A DNA stretch of 64,000 nucleotides from Streptomyces vilmorinianum (GTDB lineage Bacteria; Actinomycetota; Actinomycetes; Streptomycetales; Streptomycetaceae), in assembly GCF_005517195.1 (NCBI RefSeq), contig NZ_CP040244.1, positions 4,420,001-4,484,000 of the forward strand, in the 5' to 3' direction. Positions 8,011 through 15,602 of the stretch are shown here, piece after piece. The position numbers were made by a program, and so were the translations under genes. The notes beneath the pieces are model-generated. The model worked only from the letters and a program-made list of their open reading frames with translations, ran no database searches and was not told where the DNA came from. The stretch's first letter is position 1. Every line of letters begins with the position of its first letter.

Positions 8011-9219
8011 CTAGTAGGCGACTACGCGCGCCGCCTTCTCGGCGGACGCATCCGGCGCGGCGAGGCGGCGCTTGCGCTTGGGCATGCCGAAGGTCGGGTG
8101 CGAGGTGGCCCACAGCGAGATCCTGACGATGCCCGCCTTGATCCGCGCGGCCTTCCGGCCGCCCACATACTTCGGCTTTGCCTGCGCTTCGTCGTCGACC
8201 ATCTGCAGGATCCCGTCCCGCCGCCCGAGGCTGATGTGGTTGCCCGGGTAGACCAGCTTGATGTTCGCAATCTTGCGGCCGGTCAGGCGTCCCACGATCG
8301 CCTCCATGGCCTGCCGGCCGGTGTAGCCGGCCGAAGCGCAGGACATCGGCAGCGGTCGGCCGTTGTCGCCGATGGCGTGGGCGCTGTCGCCGGCGGCGTA
8401 GACGTTCGGGTGCGAGACCGACCGCATGGTGCGATCGACGACGATCTGACCGTTCTGGGTGACCTCAAGACCGCTGGCGGCGGCGATGGGGTTGACCGCG
8501 AACCCGGCTGTCCACACGGTTGCGTCGGACGCCAGGGCGGTGCCGTCGGCGCACAGCACCCGCGTCGCTTCGACGGCTTCGACGCTGGTGTGCTCCAGGA
8601 CGGTGATGCCCAGCCGGTCGCAGGCCTCGCGCAGGTGGCTGCGGGCTCCGGCCGAGAGCCGGTCGCCCAGCTCGCCGCGGGCGACCAGCGTCACCGACAG
8701 GCCGGGCCGGGTTTCGGCGATCTCGGTGGCGGTCTCGATGCCGGTCAACCCGTCGCCGACGACGAGCACACTCCCGCCTTCGTCCCGCCTGCCCAGGCTG
8801 TCCAGGCGCTCGCGCAGGCGCAGCGCCGAGGGGCGGCCGGTGACGTCGAAGGCGTGCTCGGCCACGCCGGGGACGCCACGGTCGGCGACGTGGCTGCCGA
8901 GCGCGTAGAGAAGCGTGTCGTAGCCGAGCTCGCCGCCGCCGTCGGCGTCGGCCACGGCGACGACCTGGTGCTCGGGGTCGACGGCGGTGACACGGGCCAG
9001 GCGCAGCCGTATCCCCGTGCCCGCGAAGACGTCGGCGAGCTTCAGAGCCTCGACCTCATGGCCGGCCGCGAGCTGGTGCAGCCGCAGCCGCTCGACGAAG
9101 TCCGGCTCAGCGTTGACCACGGTGATCTCGGTGTCCGCCGGGGACAGCCGGCGGGCCAGGTTCCCGGCCACGTAGGCCCCGGCGTAGCCGGCGCCGAGGA
9201 CGACGATGCGGTGCTTCAT
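8011..9219 (-). CDS. NAD(P)/FAD-dependent oxidoreductase (ECF41 partner)
   Basis: Two-dinucleotide-binding flavoprotein of 402 residues, NDH-2-like. It begins with an FAD Rossmann motif (RIVVLGAGYAGAYVAGNLAR) and has a second nucleotide motif (SVLVVGDGLTGIETATEIAE). The C-terminal FAD contact is VYAAGDSAHA. It lacks an evident membrane helix. ATG 9219 has AGGAGGAACAC upstream; a longer reading frame to 9330 is rejected. It is the first gene of the oxidoreductase-sigma factor operon and belongs to the oxidoreductases commonly encoded next to ECF41 sigma factors. Substrate unknown. Confidence 0.85.
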   Translation of the reverse strand: MKHRIVVLGAGYAGAYVAGNLARRLSPADTEITVVNAEPDFVERLRLHQLAAGHEVEALKLADVFAGTGIRLRLARVTAVDPEHQVVAVADADGGGELGYDTLLYALGSHVADRGVPGVAEHAFDVTGRPSALRLRERLDSLGRRDEGGSVLVVGDGLTGIETATEIAETRPGLSVTLVARGELGDRLSAGARSHLREACDRLGITVLEHTSVEAVEATRVLCADGTALASDATVWTAGFAVNPIAAASGLEVTQNGQIVVDRTMRSVSHPNVYAAGDSAHAIGDNGRPLPMSCASAGYTGRQAMEAIVGRLTGRKIANIKLVYPGNHISLGRRDGILQMVDDEAQAKPKYVGGRKAARIKAGIVRISLWATSHPTFGMPKRKRRLAAPDASAEKAARVVAY

Positions 9220-9293
9220 GTGTTCCTCCTGTCGGTTCGCTTGCTCCCGGTGGGTTGAGCGAGACAGCGCCCCGATTGCTGACAGGAACTGGA

Positions 9294-9309
9294 TGTGACA
9301 TGGGTCACA
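9294..9309 (-). promoter_or_regulatory. Palindrome overlapping a candidate ECF41 -35 element
   Basis: TGTGACATGGGTCACA on the plus strand is a perfect TGTGA-N6-TCACA palindrome, about 75-90 bases upstream of the oxidoreductase start. Read on the minus strand it contains TGTCACA, the published ECF41 -35 consensus. The expected -10 CGTC at 16-base spacing reads AATC, so the match is partial. The palindrome also fits the Crp-type consensus. Which factor uses it cannot be decided from sequence. Confidence 0.45.
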
Positions 9310-9310
9310 G

Positions 9311-10817
9311 GCTGACGCGCAGTGCACCACGGCCGGCGCCGCCTGCCCGGGATGCGGAGTCTTCTCGACCCGGGTTCACGGCTCCTAGCTGTGGTTTCTC
9401 GCTGATGTCCCGAGCGCCGGACGAAGCGTCGTACTCCAGCTGCCGGTCCGGACGGTTCCGGTGCGGGAACACCAAGTGCCCATGTCAGACGTTCGTGGAG
9501 CAGATATCCGGCCTTACCCGCAGGCATGGCCAACGCACCGAGCGACTGCGTTCCATCCTGAGCGCAGTCGGCCTCGCGCTGGCTGGTCGAGCCGGCGCCC
9601 GCCTGGCTGCCGTGCTCGGCATGTCCATCAGCCGGAGTACGGTCTTGCGCCTGGTCGAGGCGCGGCCCGAGCCGGAGGTGCCGACGCCTCGGGTGGTTGG
9701 CGTCGATGAGTACGCCACCCGCAAGGGCCGCCGCAACGCACTGTCCTGGTGGACGTCGAGACCCGCCGGCCGATTGATCTCCTGCCTGATCGAGAAGCAT
9801 CGAGCCTGGCCGCCTGGCTCGCCCAGCGGCCAGAGATCGAGGTCGTCTGCCGGGACCGCGCGCCGTTCTTCGCGGAAGGCGCCACTGCCGGGGCACCCCA
9901 GGCGACGCAGGTCGCCGACCGCTGGCACTTGTGGCACAACCTCGGGGGAGCCGCTGAGCGGGCTGTCGCCCGCCACCGCCAGTGCCTTCGCGTCCTGGTC
10001 CACCGATCGCGAGGCGAAGGCCGAACCACCGGCGCCGCCCGAGGAGAAGGCGGGCTCGCCATGGCGGAGCGAGCGGTTCGCCAATCGCGTCCGAGCCCGG
10101 CACGCCACGGTCCACGCGCTGCCGGAAGCCGGCCATAGCCGCCGCTCCGTCGGGCGTCAGCTCCGGATGACCCACCGCACCGTCAAGAGTCTCGCCGACG
10201 CTGCGAAGCCGGAAGACCTCTTTCGCGGTCAGTGGCAGCACAACCGGACCTCCGTCCTCGACGAGTACAAGCCCTACCTGGACGAACTCTGGGACGAGGG
10301 GTGCACCAACGCCTGGAAGCTCTGGGAAGAGATCGTTCCCCTGGGCTATCGAGGCAGCTACGGCCGGGTCAGCGCCTGCCTGCGAGAAAAGCGCACCTCG
10401 CCACGGCCGGTCGCCGCGCAACCGCCGGCACCCCGCGTGGTGACGAGATGGATCCTCAGCCGACCCGAGACGCTGACCGAGATCGAACAGCTCCGGCTCA
10501 AGGCCGTCCTTGCCAACTGTCCCGAACTCGATGCCCTGACCGGTCATGTCCGGTCCTTCGCCCACATGCTCACCGAGCGCCAGGGCGAACGGCTGCCGCA
10601 GTGGCTCGACGCCGTCCGCCAGGACGACCTGCCCAGCCTCCACACTCTCGCGGCCGGCATCGACCGAGACCGCGACGCGGTCATCGCCGGACTCACCCTG
10701 CCCTGGAGCTCCGGCGTCGTCGAAGGCCACGGCAACCGGATCAAGATGCTCAAGCGCCAGATGTTCGGCCGCGCAGGCTTCGACCTCCTGCGCAAACGGG
10801 TCCTGCTCGCCCCGTAG
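9311..10817 (+). pseudogene. ISL3-family transposase, decayed
   Basis: A 5'-truncated and multiply broken ISL3 transposase. The N-terminal zinc ribbon is readable from 9311 (TTAGAACPGCGVFSTRVHGS) but hits an in-frame TAG at 9386. It continues in that frame (LWFLADVPSAGRSVVLQL) to about 9455, shifts frame (RFRCGNTKCPCQTFVEQISG) to about 9740, shifts again (VDVETRRPIDLLPDREASSL, QVADRWHLWHNL) to about 10000, and returns to the second frame for the C-terminal half, including TLPWSSGVVEGHGNRIKMLK, the region holding the last catalytic Glu. It cannot encode an active transposase. The left end is missing; the right-end repeat is at 10829-10868. Confidence 0.85.
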
Positions 10818-10828
10818 TCGGGGTGTGA

Positions 10829-10868
10829 CCGAGATACGCACCAGAGGGGCAACGGGATGATCTTGAAG
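10829..10868 (+). repeat. ISL3-type terminal repeat, right end
   Basis: Forty bases containing CCAGAGGGGCAA and TGATCTTGA, twelve bases after the transposase stop. They match the reverse complement of 11949-11988 at 34 of 40 positions. Orientation fits the right end of the decayed element. Confidence 0.7.
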
Positions 10869-10969
10869 CCCTGAGCCCGGCCCCCGTATTTCAGAGGCAT
10901 ACCCGCACTGTTCTGCCAGCGGCAGAACACCGGCCGGACCGGGCTCGATGGTCACTACAGTCCAGTCTC

Positions 10970-11737
10970 ATGACGACGATTACGACGCGCACGGTCGAGT
11001 ATCCGGCCGACGGTTTGACGATGACCGGGCACCTCGCGCTCCCGGCCGGTGTCGACCGCCGGCCCGCGGTGCTGCTCGGACCAGAGGGCATGGGGCTCAG
11101 CGACGTCGAGCGCCGCAGGGCCGATGCTCTCGCCGAACTGGGATATGTAGCGCTGGCCTTCGACCTTCATGGCGGGCGCTATTTGGGCGACCCCGAGGAG
11201 ATGCTGGCCCGTTGCCTGCCGCTGCTCGCTGATCCCGACCGGATGCGGGGCATCGGCCATGCGGCGCTCGATGTGGTGCGCACCGAACCGCGGACCGACC
11301 CCGACCGGATCGCCGCCATCGGCTACGGCACCGGGGGCGCCATCGCGCTGGAACTCGGGCGCGGCGGCGTCAACCTGCGCGCGATCGGGACAGTCAACGC
11401 AACTACCACGGGCCGACCGGGCGAGGCAGCGCGCATTCGCTGCCCGGTGTGGGCCGGGGTCGGGTCGGAAGACCCGATCATGCCGCCCGCGCAACGGGAC
11501 GCGTTCACCGCTGAAATGCAGGCCGCGGGCGTCGACTGGCGCCTCGCGGTCTATGGCGGCGCCTTGCACGCCTTCCACCACCCGCCGGTCGGCCACCCCG
11601 TGGTCCCCGGTGTCGGCTACCACCCACAGCACGCGCAGCGAGCCTGGCGCGACGTCGTCGACCTGCTCGCCGAGTGCCTGCCCATGACGGAGGATCTGGG
11701 GCGTGACCCAGGTAAGCATGCCGGCGCCGGGCACTGA
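10970..11737 (+). CDS. Dienelactone hydrolase-family protein
   Basis: Alpha/beta-hydrolase of the dienelactone hydrolase family, 255 residues. The N-terminal beta strands (VEYPADGLTMTGHLALPAG), RPAVLLGPEGMGL, YVALAFDLHGG, PVWAGVGSEDPIMPP (acid residue) and a late His (GALHAFHHPPVGHP) follow the family order. The nucleophile elbow, normally G-x-C-x-G, reads IGYGTGGA: Gly stands where Cys or Ser is expected, so classical hydrolase activity is doubtful. It is bracketed by two inverted ISL3-type ends, suggesting past mobilisation. Start ATG 10970; upstream ribosome site weak. Confidence 0.8.
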   Translation: MTTITTRTVEYPADGLTMTGHLALPAGVDRRPAVLLGPEGMGLSDVERRRADALAELGYVALAFDLHGGRYLGDPEEMLARCLPLLADPDRMRGIGHAALDVVRTEPRTDPDRIAAIGYGTGGAIALELGRGGVNLRAIGTVNATTTGRPGEAARIRCPVWAGVGSEDPIMPPAQRDAFTAEMQAAGVDWRLAVYGGALHAFHHPPVGHPVVPGVGYHPQHAQRAWRDVVDLLAECLPMTEDLGRDPGKHAGAGH

Positions 11738-11814
11738 CAGTCCACTCCCCTCAAGTCCGCACAGCAGAAACGCATTCGGGCGGATGCTCGATCGCGGAGA
11801 CGTATTCACAACTA

Positions 11815-11920
11815 CCGCAGTAAATGCCGGATTTACCGCGGCAGAGCCCCTGCCGTGATCGTCGCGACCTGCGGTGGTCCCTTCCGGCCGCCAGGGCGAG
11901 GTACACGCATTTACTGCGGC
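11815..11920. repeat. Three copies of a CCGCAGTAAAT motif, two forming an inverted repeat
   Basis: CCGCAGTAAAT (11815-11825) and ATTTACCGCGG (11831-11841) form an inverted repeat with one mismatch and a five-base spacer. GCATTTACTGCGGC (11907-11920) repeats the first arm in inverse orientation, extended to 13 identical bases. The AT-rich core stands out from the surrounding GC-rich DNA. It could be an operator cluster or part of a lost IS end. Confidence 0.6.
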
Positions 11921-11948
11921 TTCATTGTGCTGACCACGCGCGAAGTCA

Positions 11949-11988
11949 CATCAAGATCAACTCATTGCCCCTCTGGCGCGTGTCTCGG
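11949..11988 (-). repeat. Second ISL3-type terminal repeat, left end of a lost copy
   Basis: Reverse complement of 10829-10868 with six mismatches. Its tip faces left, so the body of the element would lie to the right, where only about 60 bases remain before the DUF4259 remnant. Together the two ends bracket the hydrolase gene. Confidence 0.65.
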
Positions 11989-12057
11989 CTGGACCCCTAG
12001 TCATGTTGTGAGTCCCTGATGCGAGGATCCGGGCGACCTTACGCAGGGGAGATCAGC

Positions 12058-12379
12058 ATGGGCACCTGGGATACCGGTCCCTTCGACAACGACACTGGAA
12101 GAGGCGGTGGCCGCCGCTGCACTCCTCGCGGCGCAATGTCCGGGAGGCGAACCCGTCGACATGTCCTACGGTCCGGAAAAACCTATGCCCGTGTTCCCTT
12201 CCGACCTTCGGGCACTCGCCGACGAAGCCCTCGCCCGCATCGCCAGCGACGAGAACGGGCCGGCCTCAGACTGGGTCGACCCGGAGGACTGGAAGCAGTG
12301 GCGGTCCATACTCACCCGCCTTCGCGCCGTGCTTGCCCCGTCCCCACCCTCCATCGCTCTCTTCGATGTCCAGCCATAA
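12058..12379 (+). pseudogene. DUF4259-type gene with internal deletion
   Basis: The start is intact, with GGGGAG upstream and MGTWDTGPFDNDT, the invariant N-terminus of DUF4259 proteins. Directly after that the frame changes and the C-terminal half follows (EEAVAAAALLAAQCPGG, PVFPSDLRALADEALARI, DWVDPEDWKQWRSILTRLRA). The intervening helix that normally separates these blocks is missing, so a deletion of roughly a hundred bases that is not a multiple of three has removed it. As read from 12058 the product would be aberrant. Role of the family unknown. Confidence 0.8.
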
Positions 12380-12472
12380 CGGAGCGTCACTCGGCGCGAA
12401 AGCTGAGCCAGAACCACAGATCGGACAGCGCCCGTTCATGACTTCGACTTCGGGAGGCGCGTCATGGCAGCG

Positions 12473-13561
12473 TCAGTCGTGAGGTGTGGCGAGGTCGGTG
12501 ATGGCTGCGGCGATCTGGTCGAGGCGGGTCGGGGCGAGGGAGTAGAGAACGTAGTAGCCGTCGCGTCGTGTGGTTGTCAGTCCCGCCTGGGTCATCTGCT
12601 GGAGGTGGCGGGAGATCACGGATTGCGACAGCCCGAGGAGCGTGGCGAGTTCCTGGGTGCTGCGGCGCTGGCGGGCGAGGCAGGCGACGATCTGCAGGCG
12701 TGGTGTGGCCGCCAAGGCCCGTAGTGCGGCCAGGAGTTCCTCCTGGCTCGCGGGACGTGGGGCGGAGGCGGGGGCGAGCGGCAGTGCCGGATAGGTGATC
12801 CGCAGGGGCCAGGGGGCGTCGCAGGTGACGCGAACGTGGGGCCACACGTAGTGGCTGGCGGTGAACGTGAGCGGGCGGGTGGGGGTGACGGCGATGTCGT
12901 GGTCGTGCGGGCGGTCCAGGCGCAGGGTCCGCCGTGCCGGGTCGATGCGGATCTGCGGTACCAGGGTGCGAAGCATGGGAAGGACGCCCTGGTGGGTGAT
13001 GCGCTGTCCCGCACCGGCGATCGCCTCGTAGAGGGTGGGTTCGACGCGTTCCCATTCCTCGGCGAATGCGGCGCTCCAGTAGTCCTCCAGCGCGGTGAGC
13101 GCGCCCTCCACGACCGGCAGGGGGTCGGTGAGGACGTCGGCCAGTCGTGCGGCTCGGCCGAGATCGGACCGCCGTAGCTCGGCGAGGGCGGCATCTCGGA
13201 CGGTGGCGTCCTCGACCAGGTTGTGACCGTCGTAGCGGGTGGTGTCGACGAGGGTCTGGGCGAGCTCGGCGGCCAGCTGCTCCGCCGGGAGCGCGCGTAC
13301 CGCCGACAGCTGGTCGCCGAAGTCCGCGTCGTGATCGTCCGCCCGGCGTTCGAAGAAGGCCGGGATGTAGTCGGCCACCACGAAGCCGAGCTCCCGCATC
13401 TGCCGGCGCAGGCCCGTGGGGAGCCGGCGGCAGCGCCGTACCCAGGGCACGTGCAGGGCATGGTGTCCCGGGTCGGTCAAGGCGTGCCAGGAGTGGACCG
13501 CTTCGAGCAGCGGGGAGACGGAGAACGCGAGGTCCTCGGCAGCCGTCTCGGTGAAGCGCAT
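12473..13561 (-). CDS. ArsR-type winged-helix regulator (DUF5937-like)
   Basis: Cytoplasmic regulator of 362 residues. A long N-terminal sensor part starts MRFTETAAEDLAFSVSPLLE and is followed by a C-terminal winged helix (about 285-350): LQIVACLARQRRSTQELATL, LGLSQSVISRHLQQMTQAGL, TTTRRDGYYVLYSL. This order matches DUF5937-HTH_20 proteins common in Streptomyces. ATG 13561 is preferred over GTG 13570; neither has a strong ribosome site. The intergenic GATTG-N10-CAATC palindrome could be its own operator. It is divergent from the YbaK gene. Signal unknown. Confidence 0.85.
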   Translation of the reverse strand: MRFTETAAEDLAFSVSPLLEAVHSWHALTDPGHHALHVPWVRRCRRLPTGLRRQMRELGFVVADYIPAFFERRADDHDADFGDQLSAVRALPAEQLAAELAQTLVDTTRYDGHNLVEDATVRDAALAELRRSDLGRAARLADVLTDPLPVVEGALTALEDYWSAAFAEEWERVEPTLYEAIAGAGQRITHQGVLPMLRTLVPQIRIDPARRTLRLDRPHDHDIAVTPTRPLTFTASHYVWPHVRVTCDAPWPLRITYPALPLAPASAPRPASQEELLAALRALAATPRLQIVACLARQRRSTQELATLLGLSQSVISRHLQQMTQAGLTTTRRDGYYVLYSLAPTRLDQIAAAITDLATPHD

Positions 13562-13570
13562 CGTGATCAC

Positions 13571-13590
13571 GATTGCAGGATTTCACAATC
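13571..13590. promoter_or_regulatory. Candidate operator of the ArsR-type regulator
   Basis: GATTG (13571-13575) and CAATC (13586-13590) form an inverted repeat with a ten-base AT-rich spacer, ten bases upstream of the regulator start and between the divergent genes. Autoregulation is inferred. Confidence 0.4.
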
Positions 13591-13647
13591 AGTTGATCGG
13601 ATCATGCCGGGTCGATCAGGCTCCTGGGAGCACCCCTGGAGGCCCCT

Positions 13648-14154
13648 ATGGACACCGACCACACGTCGCGAATCCCCCGCGTGAGCGGCCGCGAGGCGCC
13701 TCCGTGGCAGGCAGCGCTCGACGCGGACGGCAGCGCGTACACCATCCACGAGCACGCCCCCGCGCACACCGTCGCCGAACGCCAGGCCCTGCCCTTCCCC
13801 TGGGAGCAGGCGGTGAAAACGCTCGCCTTCACCACCCCCGAGATCCCGCTCCTGCTGGTGGCCCTGCGCGCGAACGATCGCGTCGACTACACGCGCCTCG
13901 CCATTGCCGCCGGCACCAGCCGTTCCCGGCTGCGCGTCGCCGGCCCCGACATTCTCGGTCAGGAGGGCCTGGCCCCCGGAGGCATCCCGCCGATCAGCCA
14001 CCGCCCCGGAGTGCCGTCCCTGATCGACACGGCGGTGGTCGAATCCGACCAGCCTGTCTACTGCGGCGCCGGATCCGCCGACCGCACCCTCCAGGTACAC
14101 CCTGAGGTCCTGGCCCGACTCCCCCGCGCCCACGTCACGCTCCTGCACCGATAG
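13648..14154 (+). CDS. YbaK/EbsC-family aminoacyl-tRNA deacylase
   Basis: Predicted trans-editing deacylase, 168 residues. YTIHEHAPAHTVAERQALPF is the substrate-pocket start, followed by VKTLAFTTPEIPLLLVALRA, RVDYTRLAIAAG, and the C-terminal GGIPPISHRPGVPSLIDTAV with YCGAGSADRTLQV. In the family this fold hydrolyses mischarged tRNAs such as Cys-tRNAPro. The basic Lys of the core is in VKTL. It starts with ATG 13648 and is divergent from the ArsR-type gene. There may be a short common transcript with the LysE gene 100 bases downstream. Confidence 0.88.
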   Translation: MDTDHTSRIPRVSGREAPPWQAALDADGSAYTIHEHAPAHTVAERQALPFPWEQAVKTLAFTTPEIPLLLVALRANDRVDYTRLAIAAGTSRSRLRVAGPDILGQEGLAPGGIPPISHRPGVPSLIDTAVVESDQPVYCGAGSADRTLQVHPEVLARLPRAHVTLLHR

Positions 14155-14253
14155 CCCCGGACAGCAGTACGGCCCGACTCAGCACCAACACGAGCACGAG
14201 CACAAGCACCGTGCCGAACCGGCACCTCGCACGACCAAGGAAGCAACCGGCAC

Positions 14254-14889
14254 ATGGTGTCCACCCCGAACCTTCTGGCCTTCGCGGCGATGTCACTCGT
14301 CGTGATCGCCATCCCCGGCCCCAGCGTCCTGTTCGTGGTCGGCCGCGCTCTCGCCCACGGCCGCCGCACAGCCCTCGCCACCGTCCTGGGCAACCTTCTG
14401 GGCTGCTACGCCCTCGTGCTGGCCGTAGCCCTGGGCCTGGGCGCTCTGGTTCAGGACTCGGCCACGGCCCTCACAGCGGTGAAACTGGCCGGAGCCGCCT
14501 ACCTGATCCACCTCGGCGTACGCGCGTTTCGCCACCGCGACCGCCTGCGCGCGGACATGACGATCACGGCGGACGGAAAGCGCGGCGACCTGCGCACGAT
14601 CCTGGACGGACTCCTCGTCGGCGTCACCAACCCGAAGGGCCTCGTCTTCTTCGCCGCGGTCCTGCCCCAGTTCGTGAACCACGACGCCGGCCACATCCCA
14701 CTTCAGATGATGGTCCTCGGCCTCGTCCCGGCCGTGATCGGCCTACTCTGCGACACCCTGTGGGGCCTGGGCGCCTCCGCCGCCCGCACCTGGCTCGCCG
14801 GCTCGGACCGCCGCCTCTCGATGATCGGCGGCGCGGGCGGAGTCGCACTCATCGGCCTCGGCATCACCGTCGCCACCACCCGCCACTGA
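14254..14889 (+). CDS. LysE-family amino acid exporter
   Basis: Membrane exporter of 211 residues with the usual six helices. The family motif is at the N-terminus (IAIPGPSVLFVVGRALAHGR), with the GPS loop, then TALATVLGNLLG, LKAG-like VKLAGAAYLIHLGVRAFR, and the second half LLVGVTNPKGLVFFAAVLPQ. ATG 14254 follows CCAAGGAAG. The family (LysE/RhtB) exports amino acids or derivatives. The specific cargo is not readable. Confidence 0.9.
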   Translation: MVSTPNLLAFAAMSLVVIAIPGPSVLFVVGRALAHGRRTALATVLGNLLGCYALVLAVALGLGALVQDSATALTAVKLAGAAYLIHLGVRAFRHRDRLRADMTITADGKRGDLRTILDGLLVGVTNPKGLVFFAAVLPQFVNHDAGHIPLQMMVLGLVPAVIGLLCDTLWGLGASAARTWLAGSDRRLSMIGGAGGVALIGLGITVATTRH

Positions 14890-14919
14890 CCTCCTCCAGC
14901 GACGCTGCACCGCCGCAGG

Positions 14920-15230
14920 GTGCTGTCTGTCATCGCGCTCTGTTCGATTCCAGCCATCACCGCAGGATGGCCCGGCGGCGCCTTGCCGAGTGGACCGAGG
15001 ACGGAGTACGGCCCCGGCTGCCGCACTCGACTTCTCCCGTACCGCGGTGGACTGCTCCCATGTCCGGGCGTTCAAGGGGGACTCAGGACGGGACGACGCC
15101 CTGTCGACCGGGGCGGAACGGGCAGCAAGCACCATCTGATCACCGACGCAGCCGGTATCCCGCTCGCTGCCGCCGTGACCGGCCGTAACCGCAACGACGT
15201 CACCCAAGCGTTCCTCAGGCTCGGACGTGC
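14920..15230 (+). pseudogene. IS5-family transposase remnant
   Basis: Pieces of an IS5-type transposase are readable in more than one frame: RRLAEWTEDGV, VDCSHVRAFKGG, GRRPVDRGGTGSKHHLITDA and GIPLAAAVTGRNRNDVTQ. These correspond to the middle of the protein, around the first catalytic Asp (VDxSHVRA) and the GSKHHL block. The N-terminus, the GDKAYSS region and both terminal repeats are absent, and frames change between pieces. The following 15230-15480 stretch is unassigned. Confidence 0.8.
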
Positions 15231-15488
15231 ACTGATCTGCTGCAGGCGGCTGGTAGGCGTTGGGCCTTCCGGCACCCGCAGGAAGCGCCGGCCCGCGCTC
15301 AGGATGAGCGTCGCCGGCGGCTCCGTACCGCCACCGCGGGTCCGCGCATACGGAAACATCACGATCCGGCTGAGACCTCACCACTTCCTGACCGACCGCT
15401 TAGCATGATGCTCGCCGGGAAGGACGCTGCCGGCTTTCGCCCACGGCGACCGGCCCGGTGAAGGACTCCCCGCGCTCCGCGCAGCTCA

Positions 15489-15566
15489 CGTCGGCGCCTC
15501 GCGTCGGCACCGCACGTCGGCACCGCGCGCCGGCACCGCACGCCGGCGCCTCGCTTCGGCACCTCG
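15489..15566. repeat. Six 13-bp tandem repeats
   Basis: Six head-to-tail copies of a CGTCGGCACCGCA-like unit (variants end CGCA, CGCG or CTCG), 37 bases before the PucR-type gene. Units differ from each other at one to four positions. Nothing else in the 14.9-15.6 kb gap is gene-like. Confidence 0.8.
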
Positions 15567-15602
15567 CGTGGTGTTCTCGCACCCCGTCCATCAGGAGCGT
15601 CC

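Larger units (their letters stand above)
11738..12057. other. Intergenic region with palindromic repeats and an IS end
   Basis: No gene. It holds three copies of a CCGCAGTAAAT motif (11815-11920) and the second ISL3-type end (11949-11988), listed separately. The rest is unremarkable up to the ribosome site of the DUF4259 remnant (GGGGAG before 12058). Confidence 0.6.
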
